DNA of 64,000 nucleotides from Bacillota bacterium (GTDB taxonomy: Bacteria; Bacillota; Limnochordia; Limnochordales; DUMU01): NCBI GenBank assembly GCA_012839805.1, contig DUMU01000010.1, positions 1 to 64,000 of the forward strand. The letters are read 5' to 3'. Positions within the stretch are counted from its first letter, which is position 1. Every line of letters begins with the position of its first letter. The notes beneath the pieces were generated by a model that saw only the letters and a list, made by a program, of their open reading frames with translations, did no database searches and was not told the DNA's origin. Below, piece by piece: positions 46,016 through 52,714 of this stretch. The translations under genes were made by a program, and so were the position numbers.

Positions 46016-47835
46016 CATCACCCACCCCTATCACAAACGCTGTTAAAAACGACCCTGCCCTGGCCCGGCTGCTGGGGTTGCCTCCTGGCGGCGATGAAGG
46101 CTCGGGCAAAAAACCAGGCAAAAAAGCCAAAGCTGAGGTTTTGGTCGAGCTCGCGCTGGAGGCAACCGACCTTTGGCACGACCCGGAGGGTGAGCCGTGG
46201 GCCACGATTTACCCTGACGACGGCCACCGGGAGCATTGGCCGCTCAGGAGCCGCGCCTTTAGGCGCTACTTGGGCCGGCTGTTCCACCAACACACCGGCG
46301 GCGGGGCGCCCGGGAGCAAGACGATCCAAGATGCGCTTGACGTGCTTGAGGGCGTGGCCCTATGGGACGGCCCGGAACATCCCGTCTTCACGCGGGTGGC
46401 CGAGCTGGGCGGCTACCTCTACCTGGACCTAGCCGATGAGAGGTGGCAGGCCGTGGAGATCGGGCCGGACGGGTGGCGGGTCCTGCCCGCGGAGGCCGTA
46501 CCTATACGGTTTCGACGGCCCCGTGGGATGCTTCCCCTACCGGAGCCGACCCGGGGCGAGAGCCTTGGGCTACTGCGGCCCTACCTTAACCTGCCCGACG
46601 AAGAAGCCTGGCTGCTGCTGCGGGGCTGGCTAGTGGGTGCGCTCCACCCCCGCGGGCCGTACCCAGTCCTGGCGGTGATGGGAGAGCAAGGCACCGGAAA
46701 AAGCCTGCTGGTGCGGTTCCTACGCTACCTGCTGGACCCCAACACTGCCCCCCTACGGACAAGCCCGCGGGACGAAGGCGACTTGATTATCGCGGCCCGA
46801 AACGGCTGGGTAATCGCCTTGGACAACCTTTCCGGGCTACCCCAGTGGCTAAGCGACGCGGTCTGCCGGGTAGCGACCGGCGGTGGGCTAGGCAAACGAG
46901 AGCTTTACACGGACCTAGACGAGGTACTGGTGGACGTCCGGCGGCCCGTGATTCTCAACGGCATTGACGACCTCACTACCCGCGACGACCTACGGGACCG
47001 GTCCATCGCGCTCACTCTGCCCACGCTCCCGGAAGACGAGCGGCGAGAGGAAAGCGAGCTTTGGGCAGCGTTTGAGCAGGACCGTCCCGCGATCCTCGGT
47101 GCGCTGCTGGATGCGGTAGCCGCGGCCATGCGCCACCGGGAGGAAACGAAGCTGGACCGGCTGCCTCGGATGGCCGACTTTGCGAGGTGGGCGGCCGCGG
47201 CGGGGCGGGCAGCCGGCTGGACGCCGGAGGAGTTCATGGCTGCGTATACGGGCAACCGCCAGGAGGCGGCGGAGGCCGGCGTGGAGGCGTCTCCCATCGG
47301 CCACGCAATCCTGCGGCTTGTGGGAGCCAGGGGCACCTGGGAAGGAACCGCGACCGACCTGCTTAACGCTTTACGTCAGGTGGTGGGCGAAGACGACCGG
47401 ACGCTGCCCAAAGCGCCGGAGACCTTGTCTAACCACGTGCGGCGGCTGGCGCCAGCGCTACGGGTGGCCGGCATTGACGTACAAAGCTACCGCGAGCCGG
47501 GTGGCACCACCGGCAAGCGGAGGAGAATGCTCCGACTTACCCACATGGGGAACAAAGCTGCAAATCCCGCGTCCCTGCCGTCCCTACCGTCCCTAAACGC
47601 CTCTGAGCAGGCGTTTTGCAGGGACGGCGACAGGGACGGTGACTCTCGGGCCGCGTCCCTAGACCGGCAGTTCACCGTCCCTAGGGACGCAGCAGGGACG
47701 AAGCAGGGACGCGGCAGGGACGCGGAGGCCGACCTCGCAAACCCGCTTCAGAACGGCATTAGGGACGCAGGGACGCGTAGGGACGCGGATTTGCACATCT
47801 GTTCCCCTTGCGACGATGAAGCCCCATGGGATTGA
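46006..47835 (+). CDS. Phage/plasmid-type replication ATPase (SF3-like helicase)
   Basis: A 609-residue protein. The N-terminal 210 residues resemble primase-helicase linker regions. The ATPase domain has Walker A MGEQGTGKSLLVRFL (about residue 226), Walker B GWVIALDNLS (about 267) and VILNGIDDL (about 316), as in replicative helicases of satellites and plasmids. AAGGAGGCGG precedes ATG 46,006. The last 85 residues are encoded by word array B (repeated SLP and RDG units), so they are probably unstructured. With the upstream zinc-finger protein it forms a primase-helicase pair, which implies autonomous replication of the excised element. Confidence 0.82.
   Translation: MAVTSPTPITNAVKNDPALARLLGLPPGGDEGSGKKPGKKAKAEVLVELALEATDLWHDPEGEPWATIYPDDGHREHWPLRSRAFRRYLGRLFHQHTGGGAPGSKTIQDALDVLEGVALWDGPEHPVFTRVAELGGYLYLDLADERWQAVEIGPDGWRVLPAEAVPIRFRRPRGMLPLPEPTRGESLGLLRPYLNLPDEEAWLLLRGWLVGALHPRGPYPVLAVMGEQGTGKSLLVRFLRYLLDPNTAPLRTSPRDEGDLIIAARNGWVIALDNLSGLPQWLSDAVCRVATGGGLGKRELYTDLDEVLVDVRRPVILNGIDDLTTRDDLRDRSIALTLPTLPEDERREESELWAAFEQDRPAILGALLDAVAAAMRHREETKLDRLPRMADFARWAAAAGRAAGWTPEEFMAAYTGNRQEAAEAGVEASPIGHAILRLVGARGTWEGTATDLLNALRQVVGEDDRTLPKAPETLSNHVRRLAPALRVAGIDVQSYREPGGTTGKRRRMLRLTHMGNKAANPASLPSLPSLNASEQAFCRDGDRDGDSRAASLDRQFTVPRDAAGTKQGRGRDAEADLANPLQNGIRDAGTRRDADLHICSPCDDEAPWD
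47570..47785 (+). repeat. Word array B (CGTCCCT), inside the replication ATPase gene
   Basis: CGTCCCT at 47,570, 47,579 and 47,588; inverted AGGGACG at 47,620 and 47,632; direct at 47,654 and 47,676. A run of AGGGACG follows at 47,683, 47,694, 47,705, 47,716, 47,761, 47,769 and 47,779. The centre holds the dyad AAACGCC/GGCGTTT. Its first 90 bp are repeated, inverted, in array C. Confidence 0.9.
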
Positions 47836-47849
47836 GGAGGCGACCGGAC

Positions 47850-48047
47850 GTGCAAACGCTGATAGCTGTTCGCTGCCTATCTTGCGGGCGGCTCTTGACG
47901 GAAACCCTTCCTCGAGCCCGGGTCTACTGCCCGGCCTGCGGCCGCTGGTGTGAAGCTGAAGACCCCGGGAACCGCCCCCGCCTGCCCGCGGGGAAGCAAC
48001 AGGCCGCAAAACACCGCAAAACGGCGAAGAATGGCGAGGTGAGCTGA
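47850..48047 (+). CDS. Small zinc-ribbon protein (Com-like)
   Basis: A 65-residue protein with two Cys pairs: VRCLSCGRLLTE and VYCPACGRWCEAE, a zinc ribbon as in the Mu Com and other small phage regulators. The basic tail (AAKHRKTAKNGE) suggests nucleic-acid binding. GTG 47,850 has AGGAGG nine bases upstream; an in-frame ATG at 47,826 overlaps the replication gene. The role is unknown. Confidence 0.7.
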   Translation: MQTLIAVRCLSCGRLLTETLPRARVYCPACGRWCEAEDPGNRPRLPAGKQQAAKHRKTAKNGEVS

Positions 48048-48048
48048 C

Positions 48049-48291
48049 ATGGCGAAGCACTACCGTGGGAGGGAGGAGACGCCAAAGACGGCGGAGACCC
48101 CGCGGCTGGCCGTCCGCTACTACCCCAAGGCGGGCAAGCTCCAGCTCCTCAAGCGCTGGAAGGACAGGGAGGGGAACTACCAGGTGGGGCCCGGCGTGAC
48201 CCTTGACGCCGAGGACCTTCAGCTCGCGGCTGAGGCCCTCGAGCTGATTGAGGAGTTTGTCGGGAGTCTAGGGAGAGGAGGCCGGCCATGA
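48049..48291 (+). CDS. Hypothetical element protein
   Basis: An 80-residue protein (MAKHYRGREET...). A basic N-terminus and a predicted beta-hairpin (LAVRYYPKAGKLQLLKRW) are followed by a C-terminal helix (DLQLAAEALELIEEFVG). It starts one base after the previous stop and overlaps the next gene by 4 bp, so it belongs to the operon. No family is recognised. Confidence 0.65.
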   Translation: MAKHYRGREETPKTAETPRLAVRYYPKAGKLQLLKRWKDREGNYQVGPGVTLDAEDLQLAAEALELIEEFVGSLGRGGRP

Positions 48292-48785
48292 ACCTGACGC
48301 TGACAAGGCTATCCGAGAGCGAGGCGGCCCGCAAGCTCGGGCGGCACCGGCAGCTAGAGCCCGAAGATTGCCTGTTCCTCTTTGCCCCCGCGACGGGCCG
48401 GGGCATCACCGTTGTGTTTGGAGTCGAGGAAGCGGCCGACCTCGCGGACGGCCTGGACTACCGCTACCTATTCGAGGCGGCCACCCCGTCCCGACTGACC
48501 GGTGGACGACCGGCTCTTTGCTTCACTCTCACCACCCAAAGCCCCCGGCGATCGGTGCGCTTGCTCTTCCCGCCCGACGCGGTTCCCTTGCTGTTGCAGT
48601 CTGACTTCCTGCTCCTCCTCGCGGCCGACGCGGCCACCTGCGAGGCCCTGACAAGTGTCTCGGACCTGGTCTCCCTGTCACGCCGCGGCTTTATCAGCGT
48701 TGACCTGCGGGAGGACGAGGACCTACGGATACTCGGCGCGGCGGTGGCAGCGGCCGACAGCCTGACAAGGGGGTTTCAGGGATGA
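48288..48785 (+). CDS. Hypothetical element protein
   Basis: A 165-residue alpha/beta protein with no recognised motif. Hydrophobic strands (LFLFAPATGRGITVVFGV, FLLLLAADAAT) and an acidic C-terminal region (VDLREDEDLRIL) suggest a soluble globular fold. It is coupled at both ends by 4-bp overlaps (ATGA), good evidence that it is translated. The function is unknown. Confidence 0.65.
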   Translation: MNLTLTRLSESEAARKLGRHRQLEPEDCLFLFAPATGRGITVVFGVEEAADLADGLDYRYLFEAATPSRLTGGRPALCFTLTTQSPRRSVRLLFPPDAVPLLLQSDFLLLLAADAATCEALTSVSDLVSLSRRGFISVDLREDEDLRILGAAVAAADSLTRGFQG

Positions 48786-48961
48786 GCCCTTTGCCCAATA
48801 TCTGCCTGTCTTGCGGCATCCACATGGTTGACGCCCCGCGGTGCAACCGGTGGACGCGGGCGAAACCCGCCCCCGAGAAGCGGCCGACCCGGCCCCCTTG
48901 GCCGGCGGCTAAACTTCAGGCGCGGAGGCTGGCCCTCCTCGCCGGGAACGAAAGGGGATAG
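48782..48961 (+). CDS. Very small Cys-containing protein
   Basis: A 59-residue protein beginning MSPLPNICLSCGIHMVD. The CxxC plus a later Cys (APRCNRW) could form a partial zinc knuckle; the rest is basic and Pro-rich. Its ATG overlaps the stop of the preceding gene (ATGA), and it ends 4 bp before the RemA-like gene. It is too short for routine detection, but the coupling supports it. Confidence 0.55.
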   Translation: MSPLPNICLSCGIHMVDAPRCNRWTRAKPAPEKRPTRPPWPAAKLQARRLALLAGNERG

Positions 48962-48965
48962 CTCC

Positions 48966-49253
48966 ATGCCAACGCTTCACCTGGGCTTCGGTACCTGGAC
49001 GAGGGCCGAACACGTGTTGCTTGTGGTCCCGGTCTCCTCGAGCGTGCGGGTTAAACGACTGCTCAATACCCTGAGCGAAGCCGGCCGCGTGATCGACTTG
49101 ACCCGTGGTCGCAAGCGACGCTCCCTCGTACTCTTGAGCGGCGAATGGCTGATCATCTCTGCGGTGCGCGCGAAGAGCCTGAGACGGCGGCTCGCCGCGG
49201 CGGAGGGCAATACCGGAGGGGGTATGCTCCATGAAGAGCAAGACCAGCCTTAA
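48966..49253 (+). CDS. RemA-like DNA-binding regulator (DUF370 family)
   Basis: A 95-residue protein matching the RemA/DUF370 pattern along its length: LHLGFGTWTRAEHVLLVVPVSS, then RVKRLLNTLSEAGRVIDLT, GRKRRSLVLLSGEWLIISAV and KSLRRRLAAAE. RemA of Bacillus is an oligomeric DNA-binding activator of biofilm genes that recognises repeated sites; host copies usually sit beside gmk. This copy is on a mobile element and has a longer tail. It overlaps an ImmA-like gene by 23 bp, recalling regulator/antirepressor pairs such as ImmR-ImmA. Its DNA target may be the element's repeat arrays, but that is only a hypothesis. Confidence 0.8.
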   Translation: MPTLHLGFGTWTRAEHVLLVVPVSSSVRVKRLLNTLSEAGRVIDLTRGRKRRSLVLLSGEWLIISAVRAKSLRRRLAAAEGNTGGGMLHEEQDQP

Positions 49254-49833
49254 CGCTTTGCTCCGCAGGGCAACGGACGAAGGGATCAGCGTGGTGTTCA
49301 CCCGTGAACCCCTGCCGGAGCCCGGCACCTTCAGCGTTGACGAGGGCATCCCGTTGATCCTCCTCCAGGCCGACCTGGTGGACGACCCCCGGTCCCTCCG
49401 TCTCGCCCTCGCCCACGCGCTCGGGCATCACTTCTTCTGGAAGGACCTTGCAAAGCCCAGTGTTTCCTGCTGGGGGGCCGAGCTATGGGCAAAAGACCTG
49501 CTCACCGGTCCTATGCTCCTCCGCCGGCGGCTCCGGCGCTGGATCCTTCGCCAGGCGCTCGAACAAGGAGTCGAACCACCTGTCGAAGGGGAGCTCGCGG
49601 CAACCCTTGCCTGGGAGTGGGCCCTGCGCACCGGCTGGCGCTACGGCGTTCCACCCGAAAAGATCCTGGATTGGGTGGTCTTGGAGAATCGGTGCGCGGA
49701 TATGATCAGCCGGCAACTCGGGCGAATGTCGCGACAGAAGCGCCGACTCGCGGCCCGGATCGGTTACCTCGAGCGCTCTAAGCACGGAGCCAGCCAACCC
49801 TGGGACTGGGTTTGGAAACCCGGCGCTGTATAA
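49231..49833 (+). CDS. ImmA/IrrE-like (DUF955) protein with altered metalloprotease motif
   Basis: A 200-residue protein. ALAHALGHHFFW (about residue 61) lies where ImmA/IrrE peptidases have HExGH; here the catalytic Glu is Ala. A second zinc-ligand region may be EWALRTGWRYGVPPE with the helix following. The family cleaves phage or ICE repressors upon a signal. Loss of the Glu suggests a non-catalytic binder or a diverged active site. It is coupled to the RemA-like gene. The assignment is moderate, since similarity is limited to the motif and overall layout. Confidence 0.6.
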   Translation: MKSKTSLNALLRRATDEGISVVFTREPLPEPGTFSVDEGIPLILLQADLVDDPRSLRLALAHALGHHFFWKDLAKPSVSCWGAELWAKDLLTGPMLLRRRLRRWILRQALEQGVEPPVEGELAATLAWEWALRTGWRYGVPPEKILDWVVLENRCADMISRQLGRMSRQKRRLAARIGYLERSKHGASQPWDWVWKPGAV

Positions 49834-49948
49834 ACCCTTCTGTACCGGGCTTCTAGGCTCGCGGGTATGATGGGCTGGGGAGAGGGTTTAGAAAGCGACA
49901 TGCGTATAAACCGCTCTACAAGCGGCCTGCGGGCTCTCCGGCTCGAAG

Positions 49949-49968
49949 ATACCCCCTGGGGTATTTTC
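49949..49968 (+). terminator. Possible terminator after the early operon
   Basis: ATACCC/GGGTAT stem with a short loop followed by TTTTC, 116 bp after the ImmA-like stop. The 311-bp gap 49,834-50,144 otherwise holds two TGATCAACA repeats and no gene. Confidence 0.45.
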
Positions 49969-50039
49969 GGGGGGACGACCAATGGATTCTCAATCCTATG
50001 GCACTCCGCAAGGCCGCTTCTAGAGCCGGTTCTGGGCAA

Positions 50040-50060
50040 TGATCAACAGTTTGATCAACA
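50040..50060 (-). repeat. Two inverted-orientation copies of TGTTGATCA in the element centre
   Basis: TGATCAACA starts at 50,040 and 50,052 (12-bp period), the reverse complement of the end repeats, 85 bp upstream of the terminase small-subunit gene. Confidence 0.7.
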
Positions 50061-50144
50061 GTTACCTAGGGCGACCGCCACCGTCTCAGGCGGTGCCCGA
50101 CCCAGCACGGAACCCGCCTCATTCGTACAAGGGCAGGTGGTCTT

Positions 50145-50744
50145 ATGGACGAAGTGAACGAGAAGCAGCCCCTTTCGGAGCGAAAACGGCAAGCCATTCT
50201 GGTGAACCTGGCAAAGGCACGGGAGGCCAAGACGAAACCTGGAAAGCCAGGGGGACCTCCACCGGTACTAGGGCTGAAACAGGTGGCGGCGACCTCGCCG
50301 GCGGTGAAGGAGACGGCGGCCGAACTAGCCGCGCTCCTGCAAAGCGACGGGTTAACCCCGGTGCGGCCGGTTGACCGAGTGGCGCTCGAGCAGGCTTCCA
50401 TCGCCATTGAAAAGGTGCGTACCCTGGATCGGTATCTGAGGAAACATGGCATGGTACGGCCGAAGAAAGGCGAGGTAAGACCGGCGGCCGAACTGCTGCT
50501 CAAGTACCTGCGGGAGGCCCGGGAGTGGTTGGGAGAGCTAGGAGCCACCCCGAAGGCGCGGGCGGCCCTAGGGCTGGACGTGGCCCGGCAGGTGGATGTG
50601 GCCGTCCGCCTGGCAGAACTGCGGGCCGAGCGACCGAAGCCGATAGATGGCAAGCTGGTGGCCGACCCGGGGCCGGAGACCGCTCCTGGACCGCAGGACC
50701 GTGACACCTCACCCGGTGAAGAGCCGGGGCCGACCGATCCCTGA
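50145..50744 (+). CDS. Phage terminase small subunit (P27-like)
   Basis: A 199-residue DNA-recognition subunit of a packaging motor. The centre fits P27-family small terminases: LDRYLRKHGMV, RPAAELLLKYLREAREWLGELGATPKARAALGLD (in parts). The N-terminal 50 residues are basic and likely bind DNA; the C-terminal 35 are Pro/Asp/Glu-rich. It would pick the packaging site and pass DNA to the large subunit encoded 2 kb downstream. Such genes are usually adjacent to the large subunit; here a regulatory stretch and two other genes intervene. Confidence 0.72.
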   Translation: MDEVNEKQPLSERKRQAILVNLAKAREAKTKPGKPGGPPPVLGLKQVAATSPAVKETAAELAALLQSDGLTPVRPVDRVALEQASIAIEKVRTLDRYLRKHGMVRPKKGEVRPAAELLLKYLREAREWLGELGATPKARAALGLDVARQVDVAVRLAELRAERPKPIDGKLVADPGPETAPGPQDRDTSPGEEPGPTDP

Positions 50745-50909
50745 GCTGACCGCGGGCGCCGGAGACCGGGCGTGAGCGACACGACCCGCCCGGGCGGGGC
50801 TCCGGCGGCCGGTACGTCTTCCACCACCCCGGAGCAGGCCGCCCGCGCGGGGCTTAACTCCTCCCCACCCCGCCGCGCGATGCTAAACCGGCCCGTTAGC
50901 AAAAGCCCG

Positions 50910-50947
50910 TCTAGCTGGGGAAACGACAACGCTTCTAGCTGGGGAAA
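50910..50947 (+). repeat. TCTAGCTGGGGAAA direct repeat
   Basis: A 14-bp word at 50,910 and 50,934 (24-bp period); its exact reverse complement is at 56,938-56,951 in the centre of array G. A degenerate copy (TCTAAGTGGGGAAC) is near 51,091. The 843-bp stretch 50,745-51,587 contains this, a short possible gene, two promoters and a stem. Confidence 0.65.
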
Positions 50948-51063
50948 TCCTATCCGGCGTTTTTAGAGGCCGTAGGACGGGCGGGAATGTCGCCGGACGT
51001 ACCTCTAAACCCCTTTGCCCTCTTCTGACCGGCCCTAGAGAGGCCAGCAGGCGGCCACCGTTC

Positions 51064-51207
51064 ATGCAAGGGCAGCGCTCGAGCAACGCTCTAAGTGGGG
51101 AACTGAGCAGAGAAAGCTTGCAGAAGCTCAAGCTGGCGCGGGCGTGGCTATCCAGGCGCTTGCAGGAGGTCCTTTCGGGAACCACTCACCTTACCCCGCG
51201 GTATTAA
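51064..51207 (+). CDS. Possible small helical protein
   Basis: A 47-codon frame whose product (MQGQRSSNALSG...) contains an amphipathic helix (RESLQKLKLARAWLSRRLQ). AGGCGG lies ten bases upstream. There is no homology or coupling to support it, so it is a weak candidate in an otherwise non-coding stretch. Confidence 0.3.
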   Translation: MQGQRSSNALSGELSRESLQKLKLARAWLSRRLQEVLSGTTHLTPRY

Positions 51208-51256
51208 CATGAAAACTGATCATCTTGGGCCGACTTCACAGCGATCGCGGGGACCC

Positions 51257-51285
51257 TTGACAAGCTTTCTTCGACATGGTAGCAT
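51257..51285 (+). promoter_or_regulatory. Strong promoter in the terS-xkdF gap
   Basis: TTGACA and TAGCAT are separated by 17 bp. No gene with a ribosome site follows for 300 bp, so it may drive a regulatory RNA or the late operon leader. Confidence 0.65.
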
Positions 51286-51291
51286 GTATGA

Positions 51292-51400
51292 TGGTTAAGT
51301 GTGAGTTCTTGGTCCGGTCCCAGAGACTCACCTCCGTCCTGCAGCCCTAGCGCTGGGGCCGCCGTTATTGCGGCGGCTCCACCGCCTTTCAAGCGCCGGC
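51292..51400 (+). ncRNA. Candidate structured leader or small RNA
   Basis: Downstream of the 51,257 promoter a stem of ten pairs (GGGGCCGCCG, 51,355-51,364, with CGGCGGCTCC, 51,371-51,380; one G-U) closes a six-base loop. There is no clear T-run, so the 3' end is unknown. The call rests only on promoter plus stem plus lack of coding signal. Confidence 0.3.
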
Positions 51401-51541
51401 AAGGCCGCCTCAGAAATTACAAGCGCTGGAAACCGGCGAGGACGCTCGCTCGGGTTAGTTCACACACAACCGCCTCTTTTGTTTCCCGTATCTCTTCACC
51501 ACTCACGCTGACTCTCAAGAACTCAAGTAACATTAGCGTTT

Positions 51542-51569
51542 TTGACCGCCTTGTCGCCTGTAGTATACT
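51542..51569 (+). promoter_or_regulatory. Promoter of the packaging operon
   Basis: TTGACC and TATACT are separated by 16 bp, ending 18 bp before the XkdF-like start codon, with AGGAGGTG between. Confidence 0.75.
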
Positions 51570-51587
51570 GTTCCAGGAGGTGAAGCG

Positions 51588-51995
51588 ATGGAGACTGTTT
51601 TGAAAGTGGATCCTCAGCTCCGCATCGTCTACGGATGGGTAGCGTTGACCCGCTTTAACGGTCAGCCTTACGTTGATCTCCAAGGCGATGTGGTAGAAGC
51701 AGAATCTCTTCAGAAAGCCTTGCGCGATTTTATGCTCAAGGGTGCTAACGCGGGGGTTATGCACGCACGCGACGAGAGCGGCAGGCCCGTAGTAGTAGGC
51801 AAGGTGGTCGAAGCTCTCTTGCTTACCGATGAAAAGCTAGAAGTGATGTTTCCGGGCAATGTTGACCTGCCGGACTCACCGAGAGGCTTATTCGTGGGCA
51901 TTCACATTCAGGATGACCGCGTATGGGAGAAGATAAAGCGCGGCGAGCTACGTGGCTTTTCGCTGGCTGGCAAGGGCGTTAGACGGGAGGTATAG
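51588..51995 (+). CDS. XkdF-like phage prohead serine protease
   Basis: A 135-residue protein resembling XkdF and other prohead proteases: IVYGWVALTRFNGQPYVDLQGDVVE, read in parts, LRDFMLKGANAGVMHARDE with the candidate catalytic His, VVEALLLTDEKLEV, and FVGIHIQDDRVWEKIKRGELRGFSLAGKG with the candidate Ser. In phages it matures the procapsid by cleaving scaffold and capsid proteins. Here no capsid gene is present, so its substrate would come from elsewhere. It starts the packaging operon behind a strong promoter and AGGAGGTG, 2 bp from the scaffold-like gene. Confidence 0.7.
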   Translation: METVLKVDPQLRIVYGWVALTRFNGQPYVDLQGDVVEAESLQKALRDFMLKGANAGVMHARDESGRPVVVGKVVEALLLTDEKLEVMFPGNVDLPDSPRGLFVGIHIQDDRVWEKIKRGELRGFSLAGKGVRREV

Positions 51996-51997
51996 CC

Positions 51998-52708
51998 ATG
52001 GCCAAACTCCTCAAGATCGAAGAGCTGGAAGAGATAAGCTTGGTGGACCGGCCAGCGCAGGAACCGGCCTTGATACGGCTGGCGAAGCGGGCTGAGACGA
52101 AGGAGGCCGAAAGCCGGGCGGCGGCCGAGCTCGCGAAGAAGCTGGCCGAGCTGGAGACCGAACTGGGATCGCTGGACCTGGCCGTCCTGAAGATGGAGGC
52201 GGCCGTCGAAGCGGCGCGGGCGGCCCGGCGGCCGGAGAGCGTATGGGAGGAGATTCAATCGCTCGCCAGGGCGATCAAGCGGCCCGACGAGACCCGCGAG
52301 CAAGCCATCGAACGAGTCCTCGAGGAAAACCCGGAACTCGAGAAGGCGTACCGGACGGCGCAAAACCCGCCGACGGAGGCCCGGAAGCGCTACGCGGAAG
52401 CCCTGGCCCTGGCCGAGATCGCGCCGGTGGTCGAGGCCCTGAAGGCGGAGGACATGGACGACCGCGAAGCGCTGATGAAAGCCGTCGAGATCCTCCCCTG
52501 GTGGCCCGATCGGGCCCGGGCGCTCGAGGCCGCGGCGCTGGAGGACGTGGACAAGGCGGCGCGGGGGCACGAGACCCGGCTGGCGCTCACCCGGGCGCTG
52601 GTGGCCGCGGCCAAGGGCCGGGTGAACAAGGCGGCCGGCATAACCCTCGAGGCCGCGCTGGCCGAGGAGTTTAGCCGGCCGAGTGCCCGAGCGACCCTGG
52701 GAGGGTGA
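51998..52708 (+). CDS. Scaffold-like coiled-coil protein
   Basis: A 236-residue, Ala/Glu/Arg-rich helical protein. Its start (LLKIEELEEISLVDRPAQEPALI) resembles the C-terminal segment that follows the protease domain in XkdF proteins, which often ends in VSLVDRPA. A coiled coil spans residues 25-75. The pair therefore looks like a protease-scaffold protein split into two genes. It could remodel or fill a procapsid supplied by a helper. The identification is inferential. Confidence 0.55.
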   Translation: MAKLLKIEELEEISLVDRPAQEPALIRLAKRAETKEAESRAAAELAKKLAELETELGSLDLAVLKMEAAVEAARAARRPESVWEEIQSLARAIKRPDETREQAIERVLEENPELEKAYRTAQNPPTEARKRYAEALALAEIAPVVEALKAEDMDDREALMKAVEILPWWPDRARALEAAALEDVDKAARGHETRLALTRALVAAAKGRVNKAAGITLEAALAEEFSRPSARATLGG

Positions 52709-52714
52709 ACGGGC

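Noticed and set aside
50772-50966. 64-codon frame after the terminase small subunit
   Set aside because: A GTG with GGAG upstream exists, but the product is low-complexity Pro/Ser/Ala and its end is the translated TCTAGCTGGGGAAA repeat, so coding is unlikely.
51301-51764. Frames of 100-115 codons in both directions near 51.4 kb
   Set aside because: No ribosome site, Ser/Pro/Arg-rich shadows, and they overlap the promoter and start of the XkdF-like gene.
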